From the NCBI GenBank assembly GCA_017642935.1, contig JAEPOK010000001.1, forward strand, positions 744,001 through 808,000: DNA of 64,000 nucleotides. Direction: 5' to 3'. A model generated the notes under the pieces. It ran no database searches and was not told the DNA's origin. It saw nothing but the letters and a program-made list of their open reading frames with translations. Source of the DNA: Hyphomicrobiales bacterium (lineage in GTDB: Bacteria > Pseudomonadota > Alphaproteobacteria > Rhizobiales > MH13). A program made the translations under genes and the position numbers. Shown here one piece after another: positions 36,293 to 44,455 of the stretch (positions are counted from its first letter, which is position 1; the number at the start of each line of letters is the position of its first letter).

Positions 36293-36799
36293 CTAGCCCT
36301 GTTCGCTTTCGTTGCCGGTGTCCTCAACCGAATGAAACGCGCCGCGCACGTAGCGGCGGGCAAAAAACGCCAGATGGATGAGGAACAGGCCGCAGCCGAT
36401 GGGGATGGAGAGATAGGGGATGCCGCGCGACATGCCGGTGGACATGGTCTGGTTGCGCCAACTGAAGGCTGCAAACTCCGCGCCGAGCCACAACACGACC
36501 GCCATGAAGATCGCCATGAGAGCGACACCCAGCCAGCGGATGGCCAAAGTGGCAGGCTTGGGCAACAGATCGGGGATGAGATCGATCGACACCAACCGGC
36601 CGTCGCGAAGCGCCAAGCCAGCGCCACAGAAGGCGCCAAACACCATCAGGTGACGCGCAGCTTCCTCGCCCCAGGCGAGGGACTCCCCGAAGAAGTAGCG
36701 GCCGATCACGTTGATGAAGACGATCACGAAGATTGCGCCCAGAACCAGCGCGACCAAAGCGCGGTTGAGGGCCACAAGGTGGCGTTCCAGGGCGTTCAC
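36293..36799 (-). CDS. TRAP transporter small permease, DctQ-type
   Basis: Inner-membrane protein of 168 residues with four membrane segments. The family pattern RYFFGESLAWGEEAARHLMV and a GRLVSIDLI segment are present. I choose GTG 36799 because GGGAGGAA lies just upstream; an ATG-like longer frame reaches 36856 but would cover the operator region. It is first in the eight-gene operon that runs to 30109. Confidence 0.88.
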   Translation of the reverse strand: MNALERHLVALNRALVALVLGAIFVIVFINVIGRYFFGESLAWGEEAARHLMVFGAFCGAGLALRDGRLVSIDLIPDLLPKPATLAIRWLGVALMAIFMAVVLWLGAEFAAFSWRNQTMSTGMSRGIPYLSIPIGCGLFLIHLAFFARRYVRGAFHSVEDTGNESEQG

Positions 36800-36830
36800 C
36801 GCTTCCTCCCGATTGAGCGATGACGCCAAA

Positions 36831-36877
36831 CTGGCATACAGTCGGCAGCGTGTCAATTCATGTGCATTGTATGCCAG
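36831..36877. promoter_or_regulatory. Candidate GntR operator: perfect inverted repeat
   Basis: CTGGCATACA (36831-36840) and TGTATGCCAG (36868-36877) are a perfect 10-base inverted repeat with a 27-base spacer, exactly between the divergent TRAP operon and the GntR gene. A minus-strand TTGACA (TGTCAA at 36851-36856) lies between the arms, so binding would cover the TRAP promoter. Confidence 0.6.
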
Positions 36878-36916
36878 TGGCGCTCGGGCTAGAACTTGCC
36901 AAGGACAGGAGTGCGC

Positions 36917-37576
36917 ATGTCAAAATTTGAAAAGCCAAAATCACTCACTGGGCTGGTGACCGATGAAATCCGCCAACAGATCGTTTCCGGTGAACTGGAC
37001 CTAGGCGCGATGTTGTCTGAGGTGCGTCTGGCGAAGAGCCTGGAGATCAGCCGCACGCCGATCCGTGAAGCGTTTAACCGCCTGGAAATGGAGGGCTTGG
37101 TCCGCACGGTACCTCAGCGCGGAACCTTTGTTTTTTCGCTGGAACCTGAGGAGCTTGGTAAAATCAGCGATGTTCGCGTCAGCCTGGAAACGGCCGCACT
37201 TCGGCATGCCTTCCGGGTGCAGCCCGAGGCGCTGGCGAAAGACCTTGGTGCCTGTGTCAATGACATGGGCCGAGCGCGAGAGGCTGGCAATGATTCACGT
37301 TATTTGGCCGCTGACACGCGGTTCCATCAGATCCTGTTCGACCGTGCCGACAACCGGTTCCTCAACGATGCCTATCAGACGATCGCATCGAAGATGGCTG
37401 CGTTACGGAACCGGCTAGGCAATCACCCCGAGCATATGAGCAAATCCTTTGATGAGCACCAAAGAATGGTCGACTGCTTGAAGGCGGGTGATGTTGATGC
37501 GGCCGAGGACATTCTCATCAAGCATATCGGACGCAAAGAAGGATCCTATTGGCGCCTGGCTTCAACGGAAGACTAA
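36917..37576 (+). CDS. GntR-family (FCD-type) transcriptional regulator
   Basis: Regulator of 219 residues. Winged-helix domain (about 10-75) with SEVRLAKSLEISRTPIREA and an FCD effector domain (about 80-210) with metal-site residues in RVSLETAALRHA and ADTRFHQILFD. ATG 36917 lies behind AGGAG. It is divergent from the TRAP operon and probably represses it in the absence of the imported acid. Confidence 0.9.
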   Translation: MSKFEKPKSLTGLVTDEIRQQIVSGELDLGAMLSEVRLAKSLEISRTPIREAFNRLEMEGLVRTVPQRGTFVFSLEPEELGKISDVRVSLETAALRHAFRVQPEALAKDLGACVNDMGRAREAGNDSRYLAADTRFHQILFDRADNRFLNDAYQTIASKMAALRNRLGNHPEHMSKSFDEHQRMVDCLKAGDVDAAEDILIKHIGRKEGSYWRLASTED

Positions 37577-37599
37577 ACTGCTGCCGCTTCAGATAAAAG

Positions 37600-38631
37600 T
37601 CAGCTTGTCCGCCCGGGAACGATGGTCGTGCCGAGGTCAACCAGGCGGGCGCCGGTGTGTTCGGTGCCACTGACATATTGGCCGGCCTGGAAGCCGATCT
37701 CGTAGCGCGGTGTGCGCGTGGTGGTGATGTCGATGGGCATTGATTCCAGAAAGCTCAAACCGTTGAACCCAGCCAAAGCCAGTTTGTCGGGAACGGCAAT
37801 GTTTTCAGCGATGCAATGCATGAGACCGCCGGATGCCAGGTCATCATTGGCGTAATAGATGACGTCGGGCGGTGTTGGATCGTTTGCGATTTCGGCCGTT
37901 AGCCTGCGACCCACGACCATGGACGAGGGTTCGTCGGATTGCCGCTCGGCAACCATGTGCCCGCCGTTGGCCTGAATTGTGTCGATAAACGCTCGGCGCC
38001 GTTTGGCGGCCCGCACATCAAGATCGACTTGGCATCCGATATAGCCAAATCGGCGATAACCTTTTTGCAGCAGATGCTCCGCCATTTCGGTGCCCGCGCG
38101 CACCTGCGAAAAGCCGAAGCAGGCGGCGTACTCGCCCAGCAGCGGCGCGCCATCGATATCCATGATCTGGGCGGTGCGAATGCCGGATGTTTCCACCATT
38201 TTGCGGATCGGCTCGGCCTGTTCCAACCCAGGCAAAATGAGGCCCATGGGTCGCCAGGAGAGAAGATCTTCGACCAGCGCGGCTTCAGTCTGCGGCGAAT
38301 ATTCCGAGACGCCAAAGACGGGCTGGACCCCGGAGGAGGCAAGGGCCTGTGTGATGCCCGTGAGCACTTCGGTGAAGACGCGGTTGCCGAGCGTTGGCAA
38401 CACCACGCCAACAAGCGCATTTTTTTCGCCAGCCAGCCCGCCGGCAATGCGGTTGTGCACATAGCCTAGCTGCGCGGATGCCGCTTGCACTCTGTCGATA
38501 ATGTCCTGGCTTACATAGCCGGTTTTTCGCATGACCCGCGAAACGGTCATCTGGCTGACGTCGGCAAGCCGAGCGACATCGCTCATTGTCGGCTGACGCG
38601 CGGTTGTCGCAGCCTGCTTTTTGCTCGCCAT
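37600..38631 (-). CDS. LacI-family transcriptional regulator (GntR-repressor-like)
   Basis: LacI-type regulator of 343 residues: helix-turn-helix about 16-36 (SDVARLADVSQMTVSRVM), hinge near 65-70, then a sugar-binding-protein-like domain. Sequence style resembles the gluconate-type LacI subgroup. It is convergent with the GntR gene and divergent from the sugar ABC importer at 38836, with two TGTTTGCGC-containing sites between. It probably controls the importer, SMP-30, ltnD and otnKCI operon. Confidence 0.92.
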   Translation of the reverse strand: MASKKQAATTARQPTMSDVARLADVSQMTVSRVMRKTGYVSQDIIDRVQAASAQLGYVHNRIAGGLAGEKNALVGVVLPTLGNRVFTEVLTGITQALASSGVQPVFGVSEYSPQTEAALVEDLLSWRPMGLILPGLEQAEPIRKMVETSGIRTAQIMDIDGAPLLGEYAACFGFSQVRAGTEMAEHLLQKGYRRFGYIGCQVDLDVRAAKRRRAFIDTIQANGGHMVAERQSDEPSSMVVGRRLTAEIANDPTPPDVIYYANDDLASGGLMHCIAENIAVPDKLALAGFNGLSFLESMPIDITTTRTPRYEIGFQAGQYVSGTEHTGARLVDLGTTIVPGRTS

Positions 38632-38689
38632 TATGTCCTGCTCCCCTTTGTTCGCAGTCAGACCATTGTTTGAGGTTCAAAGTCTACTC

Positions 38690-38717
38690 TTGACATGTGT
38701 TTGCGCAATCATAATAT
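38690..38717 (+). promoter_or_regulatory. Promoter of the second sugar-importer operon
   Basis: TTGACA (38690-38695) is followed after 16 bases by TAATAT (38712-38717), a close match to a sigma70-type promoter. It would start transcription near 38724, ahead of the binding-protein gene. A candidate operator overlaps the spacer and a second lies just downstream. Confidence 0.65.
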
Positions 38718-38746
38718 GGCGCTGCAAAATATGTTTGCGCTAACAT
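38698..38746. promoter_or_regulatory. Pair of candidate LacI-family operators
   Basis: TGTTTGCGCAATCA (38698-38711) and ATGTTTGCGCTAACAT (38731-38746) share TGTTTGCGC. The second is symmetric at 14 of 16 positions around GCGC and resembles the TGTTAnCGnTAACA form common for LacI-family operators. Their centres are 34 bases apart, flanking the -10 element. Confidence 0.6.
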
Positions 38747-38835
38747 AACAGAAATGGCTTATGCGCTGTCAAATGTGCAGGTCGCCATCGTGGCGTAACA
38801 CCAACAAGAATAACCAATGGTCCTGGGAGGACATC

Positions 38836-39942
38836 ATGAAACCAATCGCTTTTGCTTTCGCCGCGTTGATGGCCGGCACAATTGCTGGGTCCGCGTCTTT
38901 CAGCGCCCCGGCAGCCGCCGACAACCATGCGACCCACCGCGCTGAATGTTTTGCGCCGGCGCCAGATTCGGCAGTCATCGAGTATGATGAGCGCGAAGGC
39001 CCGTATCAGATTGCCTTCGTGAACGGCTTTGCTGGCAATGACTGGCGCATTCAGGCCATTCAATCGGCGCAGGCTTGGGCGGCGCGTCCAGAAAATGCAG
39101 CCAACCTTGAAACCTTTGACGTTGTATCGGTTGGCGACGACAGCGCGGCGCAAATCGCGGCGATCGATAACTTCATCGCCGCCGGCTACGACGCCATTAC
39201 CTTCATCGCTGTGAACCCAACTGCGTTTGAGGGTGTTATCCGCCGCGCCGAACGCGCTGGCACCATTCTTGTGCCATTCGACAATGTGCTCGACACCGAC
39301 CAGGTGGTGCAGGTGAATGAAAGCCAGTTCGCGCTTGGTCGCTTGAAGGCTGAGACCGTGATAAACGAGCTGGGCGGTGAGGCCGACAAGATTTTGATGG
39401 TCAACGGTTTGCCCGGTAACGCCACGGACCGCGATCGTCGTTTGGGCATGATGAGCATCCTGGAAGACGTCGAAGGTCTTGAGATTGTCGAAGTTGTGGG
39501 CAACTGGGACACCGGCACCAGCCAACGTGTGGTTGCCGACGCGCTGGCGACCCATGGTCAATTTGACGGCGTGGTGTCGCAGCACGGATCTGCCGGAACC
39601 ATCAACGCGATGCTCGCCGCCGACCACCCCATCGTTCCCATGGGTGTGGATGGGGAGAATGGCGTGCGTATCCTGATGGACGAGCATGATATTCCAGGCA
39701 TTTCCGCCAGCCAGGCCCCGGCCATGTCGGCGATCGCGCTGGAAGCTGCCGTTGCACTGCTTCAGGGCAACGCGTTGCCGCAAACGATCTTCCTGCCGAT
39801 TCCGCAAGTGCCGGCGGACGATCTGGAAGCTGGGGTGAACTATTTCCCTGATCTGCCGAACTCGTTCAACACCGGCACAGGGTTCGCTGAGTGTTTTGAA
39901 CCCTTCTCCCCCGAAGAGCTGCTCGGCCAAAGCGTCGAGTAG
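38836..39942 (+). CDS. Sugar ABC transporter substrate-binding protein, RbsB-type
   Basis: Periplasmic sugar receptor of 368 residues. Signal peptide about 1-31 (hydrophobic run ending in AAADN). Two-lobe ligand domain with GYDAITFIAVNPTAFEG and VVSQHGSAGTINAML. ATG 38836 is 5 bases from GGGAGG. The open frame upstream to 38761 overlaps the promoter region and is not used. It feeds an importer upstream of an acid-sugar pathway, so a tetrose, tetritol or sugar lactone is plausible. Confidence 0.92.
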   Translation: MKPIAFAFAALMAGTIAGSASFSAPAAADNHATHRAECFAPAPDSAVIEYDEREGPYQIAFVNGFAGNDWRIQAIQSAQAWAARPENAANLETFDVVSVGDDSAAQIAAIDNFIAAGYDAITFIAVNPTAFEGVIRRAERAGTILVPFDNVLDTDQVVQVNESQFALGRLKAETVINELGGEADKILMVNGLPGNATDRDRRLGMMSILEDVEGLEIVEVVGNWDTGTSQRVVADALATHGQFDGVVSQHGSAGTINAMLAADHPIVPMGVDGENGVRILMDEHDIPGISASQAPAMSAIALEAAVALLQGNALPQTIFLPIPQVPADDLEAGVNYFPDLPNSFNTGTGFAECFEPFSPEELLGQSVE

Positions 39943-39952
39943 GCCCACAGCG

Positions 39953-39985
39953 AAGCGGCGCCTGTTTTTCCGGGCGCCGCTTTTT
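39953..39985 (+). terminator. Intrinsic terminator/attenuator after the receptor gene
   Basis: GCGGCGCC (39955-39962) pairs with GGCGCCGC (39973-39980), with A-T extensions, followed by TTTTT (39981-39985). This is a canonical rho-independent structure located inside the operon, probably causing partial termination so the receptor is made in excess over the membrane parts. Confidence 0.8.
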
Positions 39986-40061
39986 CGCGCGGTGCATTGA
40001 CCAAGGCGACAAAGCTCCACGACTGTGGCGATGCGTCTTGTCTTTGTAGCAGGGGATCATA

Positions 40062-41582
40062 ATGGCCAAAGCAACGACACCCTTGGTGCGCCTTTCCGGC
40101 ACGTCGAAATTCTACGGTCCGACGGCGGCGCTGACCGATGTGGATTTTGACTGCTATGCTGGCGAAATTCACGCCATCTTGGGCGAAAACGGTGCTGGCA
40201 AATCCACGCTCATGAAGCTGATTGCCGGCGTGATCGAGCCGAGCGAAGGGTCGATCTTTGTCGATGGCAAGGAGCAGAACCTGTCGTCACCGCGCGTTGC
40301 GATGGACCTCGGCCTCATCTGCATGTTTCAGGAACTCTCGCTGGTGCCGGACTTAACCGTTCGCGACAATCTATTGCTCGGCGCGCCTGGCAGCGGGCTT
40401 GGCCGATTGAAGTCTGACGGTTTGCAGCGCGCTCGCACCATTCTTGATGAGATTGACGGTGCTTCCATCGCTTTCAACGCCCTTGTTGCCGATCTGACAT
40501 TGGCCGAACGCCAGCAGGTTGAGTTCGCCAAGGCGCTCAGCCGTTCACCGCGCTTGTTGATCCTCGATGAGGCGACGTCGGCCCTCAACGCATCGGTCGT
40601 TGATAAGGTCTTTGCGCTCGTTCGCAAGGAACGTGACAACGGGACAGGGGTTCTCTTCATTTCGCATCGTTTCCACGAGATTGAAGCGCTTGCTGACACC
40701 ATATCTGTGTTTCGCAATGGCAAGCACATCGATACGTTTGCCAATGGCGCCTACGACTATCCAGCGATCATCGACAAGATGGTTGGACAGTCGTTCGATG
40801 AACTGTTCCCACCCAAACCCGAGCCTGACCCGCACGCGCAAGAAGTGCTTCGGTTGGAGAATTTCGGGTGGGGCGATGTGCTGCGCGATGTCTCCTTTTG
40901 CCTGCGTGCGGGCCAGATCACCGGATTGGGTGGGCTGGACGGTCAGGGCCAGATGCTGGTGCTTCAGGGTCTGTTTGGTCTGCTGAAGCAAACTGATGGC
41001 GCCTTGACCATGGACGGCAAACCTCTTGCCCTTGGTTCGCCCAAAGACGCGAAACAACCAGATACGGGCATCGCCTTGGTACCCGAAGACCGAAAGACCG
41101 AGGGCCTGATCCTCGCCCAGTCGATCCGCCAGAACATGGAGTTGGCTGCGACCGACCGAACGGGCCATGACGCCCCCAGCCCAGAGATCTTTCAAGAATT
41201 CATCGAAGCGCTTGAACTGAAATGCCGCAGCCTGGATCAACCGGTTGAAGATCTTTCCGGTGGCAACCAGCAGAAGGTGGCGCTGATCAAATGGCTGGTG
41301 CTTTCGCCCAAATGCTTGCTGTTGGCCGACCCAACGCGCGGCATTGATGTGAAAACCAAGACACAGATTTACGCGCTGCTGCGCAAGTTGGCCGAGGATG
41401 GCGTGGCGGTTCTGCTGCTCAGCACCGATTATGAAGAGCTGATCCACCTCTGCGACGAGGTGCATATTTTCTATGCTGGTCAGGTAGTGAAGCGTCTATC
41501 CGGTGACGATTTGACCGCTGAAAACATCATTGCGGCCTCGCTCAATCTTGGGCTGACGGAGACCATGGAGGATGCGGCCTAA
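40062..41582 (+). CDS. Sugar ABC transporter ATP-binding protein, RbsA/MglA-type
   Basis: Duplicated cytoplasmic ATPase of 506 residues, the standard length. First domain: Walker A GENGAGKS, LTLAERQ signature region, Walker B LLILDEATSALN. Second: degenerate GLDGQGQ in place of Walker A, signature LSGGNQQK, Walker B LLLADPTRGID, in which the usual catalytic DE pair reads DP. The receptor is encoded 119 bases upstream across the terminator; permeases follow with 1-base spacing. Confidence 0.93.
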   Translation: MAKATTPLVRLSGTSKFYGPTAALTDVDFDCYAGEIHAILGENGAGKSTLMKLIAGVIEPSEGSIFVDGKEQNLSSPRVAMDLGLICMFQELSLVPDLTVRDNLLLGAPGSGLGRLKSDGLQRARTILDEIDGASIAFNALVADLTLAERQQVEFAKALSRSPRLLILDEATSALNASVVDKVFALVRKERDNGTGVLFISHRFHEIEALADTISVFRNGKHIDTFANGAYDYPAIIDKMVGQSFDELFPPKPEPDPHAQEVLRLENFGWGDVLRDVSFCLRAGQITGLGGLDGQGQMLVLQGLFGLLKQTDGALTMDGKPLALGSPKDAKQPDTGIALVPEDRKTEGLILAQSIRQNMELAATDRTGHDAPSPEIFQEFIEALELKCRSLDQPVEDLSGGNQQKVALIKWLVLSPKCLLLADPTRGIDVKTKTQIYALLRKLAEDGVAVLLLSTDYEELIHLCDEVHIFYAGQVVKRLSGDDLTAENIIAASLNLGLTETMEDAA

Positions 41583-41583
41583 G

Positions 41584-42549
41584 ATGCGTCAGTTCCTTCT
41601 CTCCAATCGGCGCGAATTGATCGCATTCTCGATCTTGATGATCGCGTTGATCGCCTATCTCGCCACGCACCCGCGCGGACCATCAACCTATGTGATGACC
41701 ATCTGGGCCAACCAGTGCTTGATTTTGGCCTTGGCGGCGATTGCTCAGTTTTTCGTTGTTCTGGTTCGCGGCATCGATTTGTCCGTGGGCGCGATGATGG
41801 CGCTGACCAACACGGTTGCCTCCTATGTGTTGGCCGGTACAGGGCTCAGCCTGTTCGGTGGCATGTTGCTTGTGCTGGCTGTCGGCACTGCATGCGGCGT
41901 GATCAACGGGTTGATCGTCGTTTATGGGCGCATTCAGCCAATCATCGTCACGCTGGCCACGGCATCGATCTATGTCGGCATCGCGCTGCTGCTCCGTCCG
42001 ACGCCAGGTGGAAGTGTCAACTTCGACCTGGCAGATGCGATGACGCTGGACGTTCTCGGCGTCCCCACCGCGCTTGTGATTTTGGCAGTGATCATCGGCG
42101 CCTTCTGGCTGCCGCTGCGCCGCAGTGGTCTCGGTCTGTCGATCTATGCCTTGGGGTCGTCGGAGACGGCGGCCTACCAGTCGGGTATCCCGATCAACAC
42201 GGTGCGCATTGCAGCTTTTGCGTTGGGCGGTCTTTTTGCCGGTTTGGCTGGCACATATTTCAGCTATGTCACCACCACCGGTGATGCTGGCATCTCTGCC
42301 AACTTCACGCTCAATTCCATCGCTGCCGTTGTGCTCGGTGGTGTGGCGCTGAGCGGCGGTGTCGGCAGCTTGGTCGGGGCGGTGATCGGCGCATTCATCT
42401 TAGAAACTATCGCGTTTCTGATGTTCTTCTCTGGCCTGCCGCCTTTGGCTCAACCCTTTGTGGAGGGGCTGGTGCTCGCCACAGCCATTGCCGTTGGCAG
42501 CCTCACGATCTTGCGCCAACGCAACCGTTTGGAGGTTTTTCGGCGATGA
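41584..42549 (+). CDS. Sugar ABC transporter permease, RbsC-type (first)
   Basis: Inner-membrane permease of 321 residues, BPD_transp_2 family, about 8-10 membrane spans. Contains VRGIDLSVGAMMALTN and FTLNSIAAVVLGGVALSGG. ATG 41584 is preferred over 41572 since GGAGG touches the earlier ATG but is 12 bases from this one; either is possible. It pairs with the next permease. Confidence 0.91.
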   Translation: MRQFLLSNRRELIAFSILMIALIAYLATHPRGPSTYVMTIWANQCLILALAAIAQFFVVLVRGIDLSVGAMMALTNTVASYVLAGTGLSLFGGMLLVLAVGTACGVINGLIVVYGRIQPIIVTLATASIYVGIALLLRPTPGGSVNFDLADAMTLDVLGVPTALVILAVIIGAFWLPLRRSGLGLSIYALGSSETAAYQSGIPINTVRIAAFALGGLFAGLAGTYFSYVTTTGDAGISANFTLNSIAAVVLGGVALSGGVGSLVGAVIGAFILETIAFLMFFSGLPPLAQPFVEGLVLATAIAVGSLTILRQRNRLEVFRR

Positions 42550-43511
42550 CAACGCTTTCCCTCAAACGACCAAACTTCGATCTTGATGCCGCCATCCCGT
42601 TTCTGGCTACGGCAGCGATCATCATCATTGGCGCGTTCTTTGTGCCGCGCTTTTTAAGCCTGGACTATTTGTTGCAGCAGCTGCAGGTGGCCTCGTTTCT
42701 CGGCGTCCTGGCGCTGGGCGCAACCGTGGTCATCTTGCTCGGCCATATCGACCTGTCGGTGCCGTGGGTTCTCGGTGGCGCAGCAATCATCTCGACGGCT
42801 CTGGTTGGCACGGACAGTGCCATGTTGGGTGCATTGGCTGTGCCTGCCGCGCTGCTGTTCGGCGTGCTGGTTGGCATCATCAATGGCGTGGGCGTTGCCG
42901 TCTTTCGCATACCTTCCATGGTTTGGACGCTGGCGGTGAACTCCATGCTGCTCGGTGTTGCCGTGCTCAACACCGGCGGGTTCAGCCCACGCGGCGTTGC
43001 GTCTCCGCTGATGATTGAAGCGGCGACGGGCACGGTTGCGGGCATACCGTTTGCCTTTCTCCTCTGGATGGCCATCGCGTTGATCATCGGGCTTTTCTTC
43101 TCGCGCACAGGCTTTGGCCGCTACCTCTCCTCCATCGGCTACAATGAAAAAGCGACGTTCCTGTCGGGTGTTTCGACACCCAGCGTGATCTTTGCCGCGT
43201 TCATGATCGCTGGTGCGTGCTCCGCTTTGGGCGGGGTGCTCTTGGCCGGCTATGCCAACCAAGCCTACCAATCGATGGGCGACCCGTTCCTACTTCCCAC
43301 TATCGCAGCAGTGGTGATCGGCGGCACGTCCATCCTGGGTGGTCGTGGATCATTGGTCGGCACCATTGGCGGTGTTCTCTTCATCACCATTCTTACCTCG
43401 ATCCTCTCCGTCTTTCAGATCTCTGAGGCGTGGCGGAACATCATTTTCGGAAGCATCATCATCATCATGCTGCTGTTCCAGACCCTTCGCAGAAAAGGAA
43501 CGCGCGCATGA
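42546..43511 (+). CDS. Sugar ABC transporter permease, RbsC-type (second)
   Basis: Second permease of the same family, 321 residues, with GHIDLSVPWVLGGAAI and LLPTIAAVVIGGTSILGG segments. The presence of two different permeases makes this a heterodimeric channel, unlike the single-permease importer at 11.7 kb. ATGA overlap with the previous gene and with the SMP-30 gene indicates coupling. Confidence 0.92.
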   Translation: MTTLSLKRPNFDLDAAIPFLATAAIIIIGAFFVPRFLSLDYLLQQLQVASFLGVLALGATVVILLGHIDLSVPWVLGGAAIISTALVGTDSAMLGALAVPAALLFGVLVGIINGVGVAVFRIPSMVWTLAVNSMLLGVAVLNTGGFSPRGVASPLMIEAATGTVAGIPFAFLLWMAIALIIGLFFSRTGFGRYLSSIGYNEKATFLSGVSTPSVIFAAFMIAGACSALGGVLLAGYANQAYQSMGDPFLLPTIAAVVIGGTSILGGRGSLVGTIGGVLFITILTSILSVFQISEAWRNIIFGSIIIIMLLFQTLRRKGTRA

Positions 43512-44455
43512 GTGTGGCCTATGAAACGGTGGATCCGCGTTTTGAGAGCTTTGTCGATATCACCGCTCGTCCTGAAGTGATTGCGGAGGGTTTTACGTGG
43601 ACCGAGGGCCCGGTTTGGCTGAACGATGGGCTCTATTTCAATGACATCCCCTACAAAAAGATGCTGCGCTGGACCGAGGCGGCTGGTGTTCGTGTGGCAC
43701 TTGAAAACAGCGAGTTTGCCAACGGCAACACGCTGGATTTGGATGGCAAGATGGTCTCCTGCGAGCATGGCGGTCGCCGCGTTGTTCGTCGCGAGGTGCC
43801 CGAGGAGCTTGCCAGTGTTGAGGTGGTTGCCAGCCACTTTGCCGAAAAACCTCTGAATTCGCCCAATGATGTTGTGGTGCGCTCGGACGGCTCTGTGTGG
43901 TTCACCGATCCGCCCTATGGCATCAACAGCGACGTCGAGGGCTATCCGGCTGAAAGCGAGCAGGACGGGTGCTTTGTCTATTGCGTGATGCCTGACGGGC
44001 AGATGCGCGCGGTCGCTACGGATTTTGACAAGCCCAATGGCCTGGCTTTCTCGCCGGACGAAAAACGCCTCTACATCGCCGATTCCGGGGCGATTAAAGG
44101 CGCGAGCTTTCCGGGCATCGATTACGATCTGCCGCACCATATTCGGGTGTTTGATGTCGCTGGCACAACGCTTTCTGGCGGCGACGTCTTTGCCGAAACC
44201 CACCCCGGCGTGCCTGATGGGCTTCGGGTTGACCATGAGGGCTATGTCTGGACATCGGCGATGGACGGCATCCGCTGCCTGGATCATGACGGTGCCGTGA
44301 TCGGCAAGATCGTGCTGCCCGCGGCAACCTCCAACCTCTGCTTTGGCGGGTCGAGCGGCACCGACATGTTCATCACATCATCGGACAAGGTGTACCGGGT
44401 CCGGACCACAAGGCGCGACGCCGTGACCGTGGCGCGAGGGGGGTCCGCCTCGTGA
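43508..44455 (+). CDS. SMP-30/gluconolactonase-family lactonase
   Basis: Six-bladed propeller lactonase of 315 residues. Metal-site residues are visible: Glu in FTWTEGPVW, Asn in NSPNDVVV, and Asp in FSPDEKRLYIADSG. Family members hydrolyse aldonolactones. ATG 43508 overlaps the permease stop; an upstream His-rich extension is only out-of-frame permease sequence. Its place before ltnD/otnKCI suggests it opens a threono- or erythronolactone. Confidence 0.9.
   Translation: MSVAYETVDPRFESFVDITARPEVIAEGFTWTEGPVWLNDGLYFNDIPYKKMLRWTEAAGVRVALENSEFANGNTLDLDGKMVSCEHGGRRVVRREVPEELASVEVVASHFAEKPLNSPNDVVVRSDGSVWFTDPPYGINSDVEGYPAESEQDGCFVYCVMPDGQMRAVATDFDKPNGLAFSPDEKRLYIADSGAIKGASFPGIDYDLPHHIRVFDVAGTTLSGGDVFAETHPGVPDGLRVDHEGYVWTSAMDGIRCLDHDGAVIGKIVLPAATSNLCFGGSSGTDMFITSSDKVYRVRTTRRDAVTVARGGSAS

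Noticed and set aside
38740-40020. Open frame of 426 codons on the minus strand opposite the sugar receptor
   Set aside because: Antisense to a convincing receptor with promoter, ribosome binding site and terminator; no family pattern.
40545-41465. Open frame of 306 codons on the minus strand opposite the RbsA-type ATPase
   Set aside because: Shadow of a well-supported ATPase; no domain features.
43430-43507. His-rich N-terminal extension of the SMP-30 gene
   Set aside because: Out-of-frame reading of the permease C-terminus; the coupled ATG at 43508 starts the family N-terminus.
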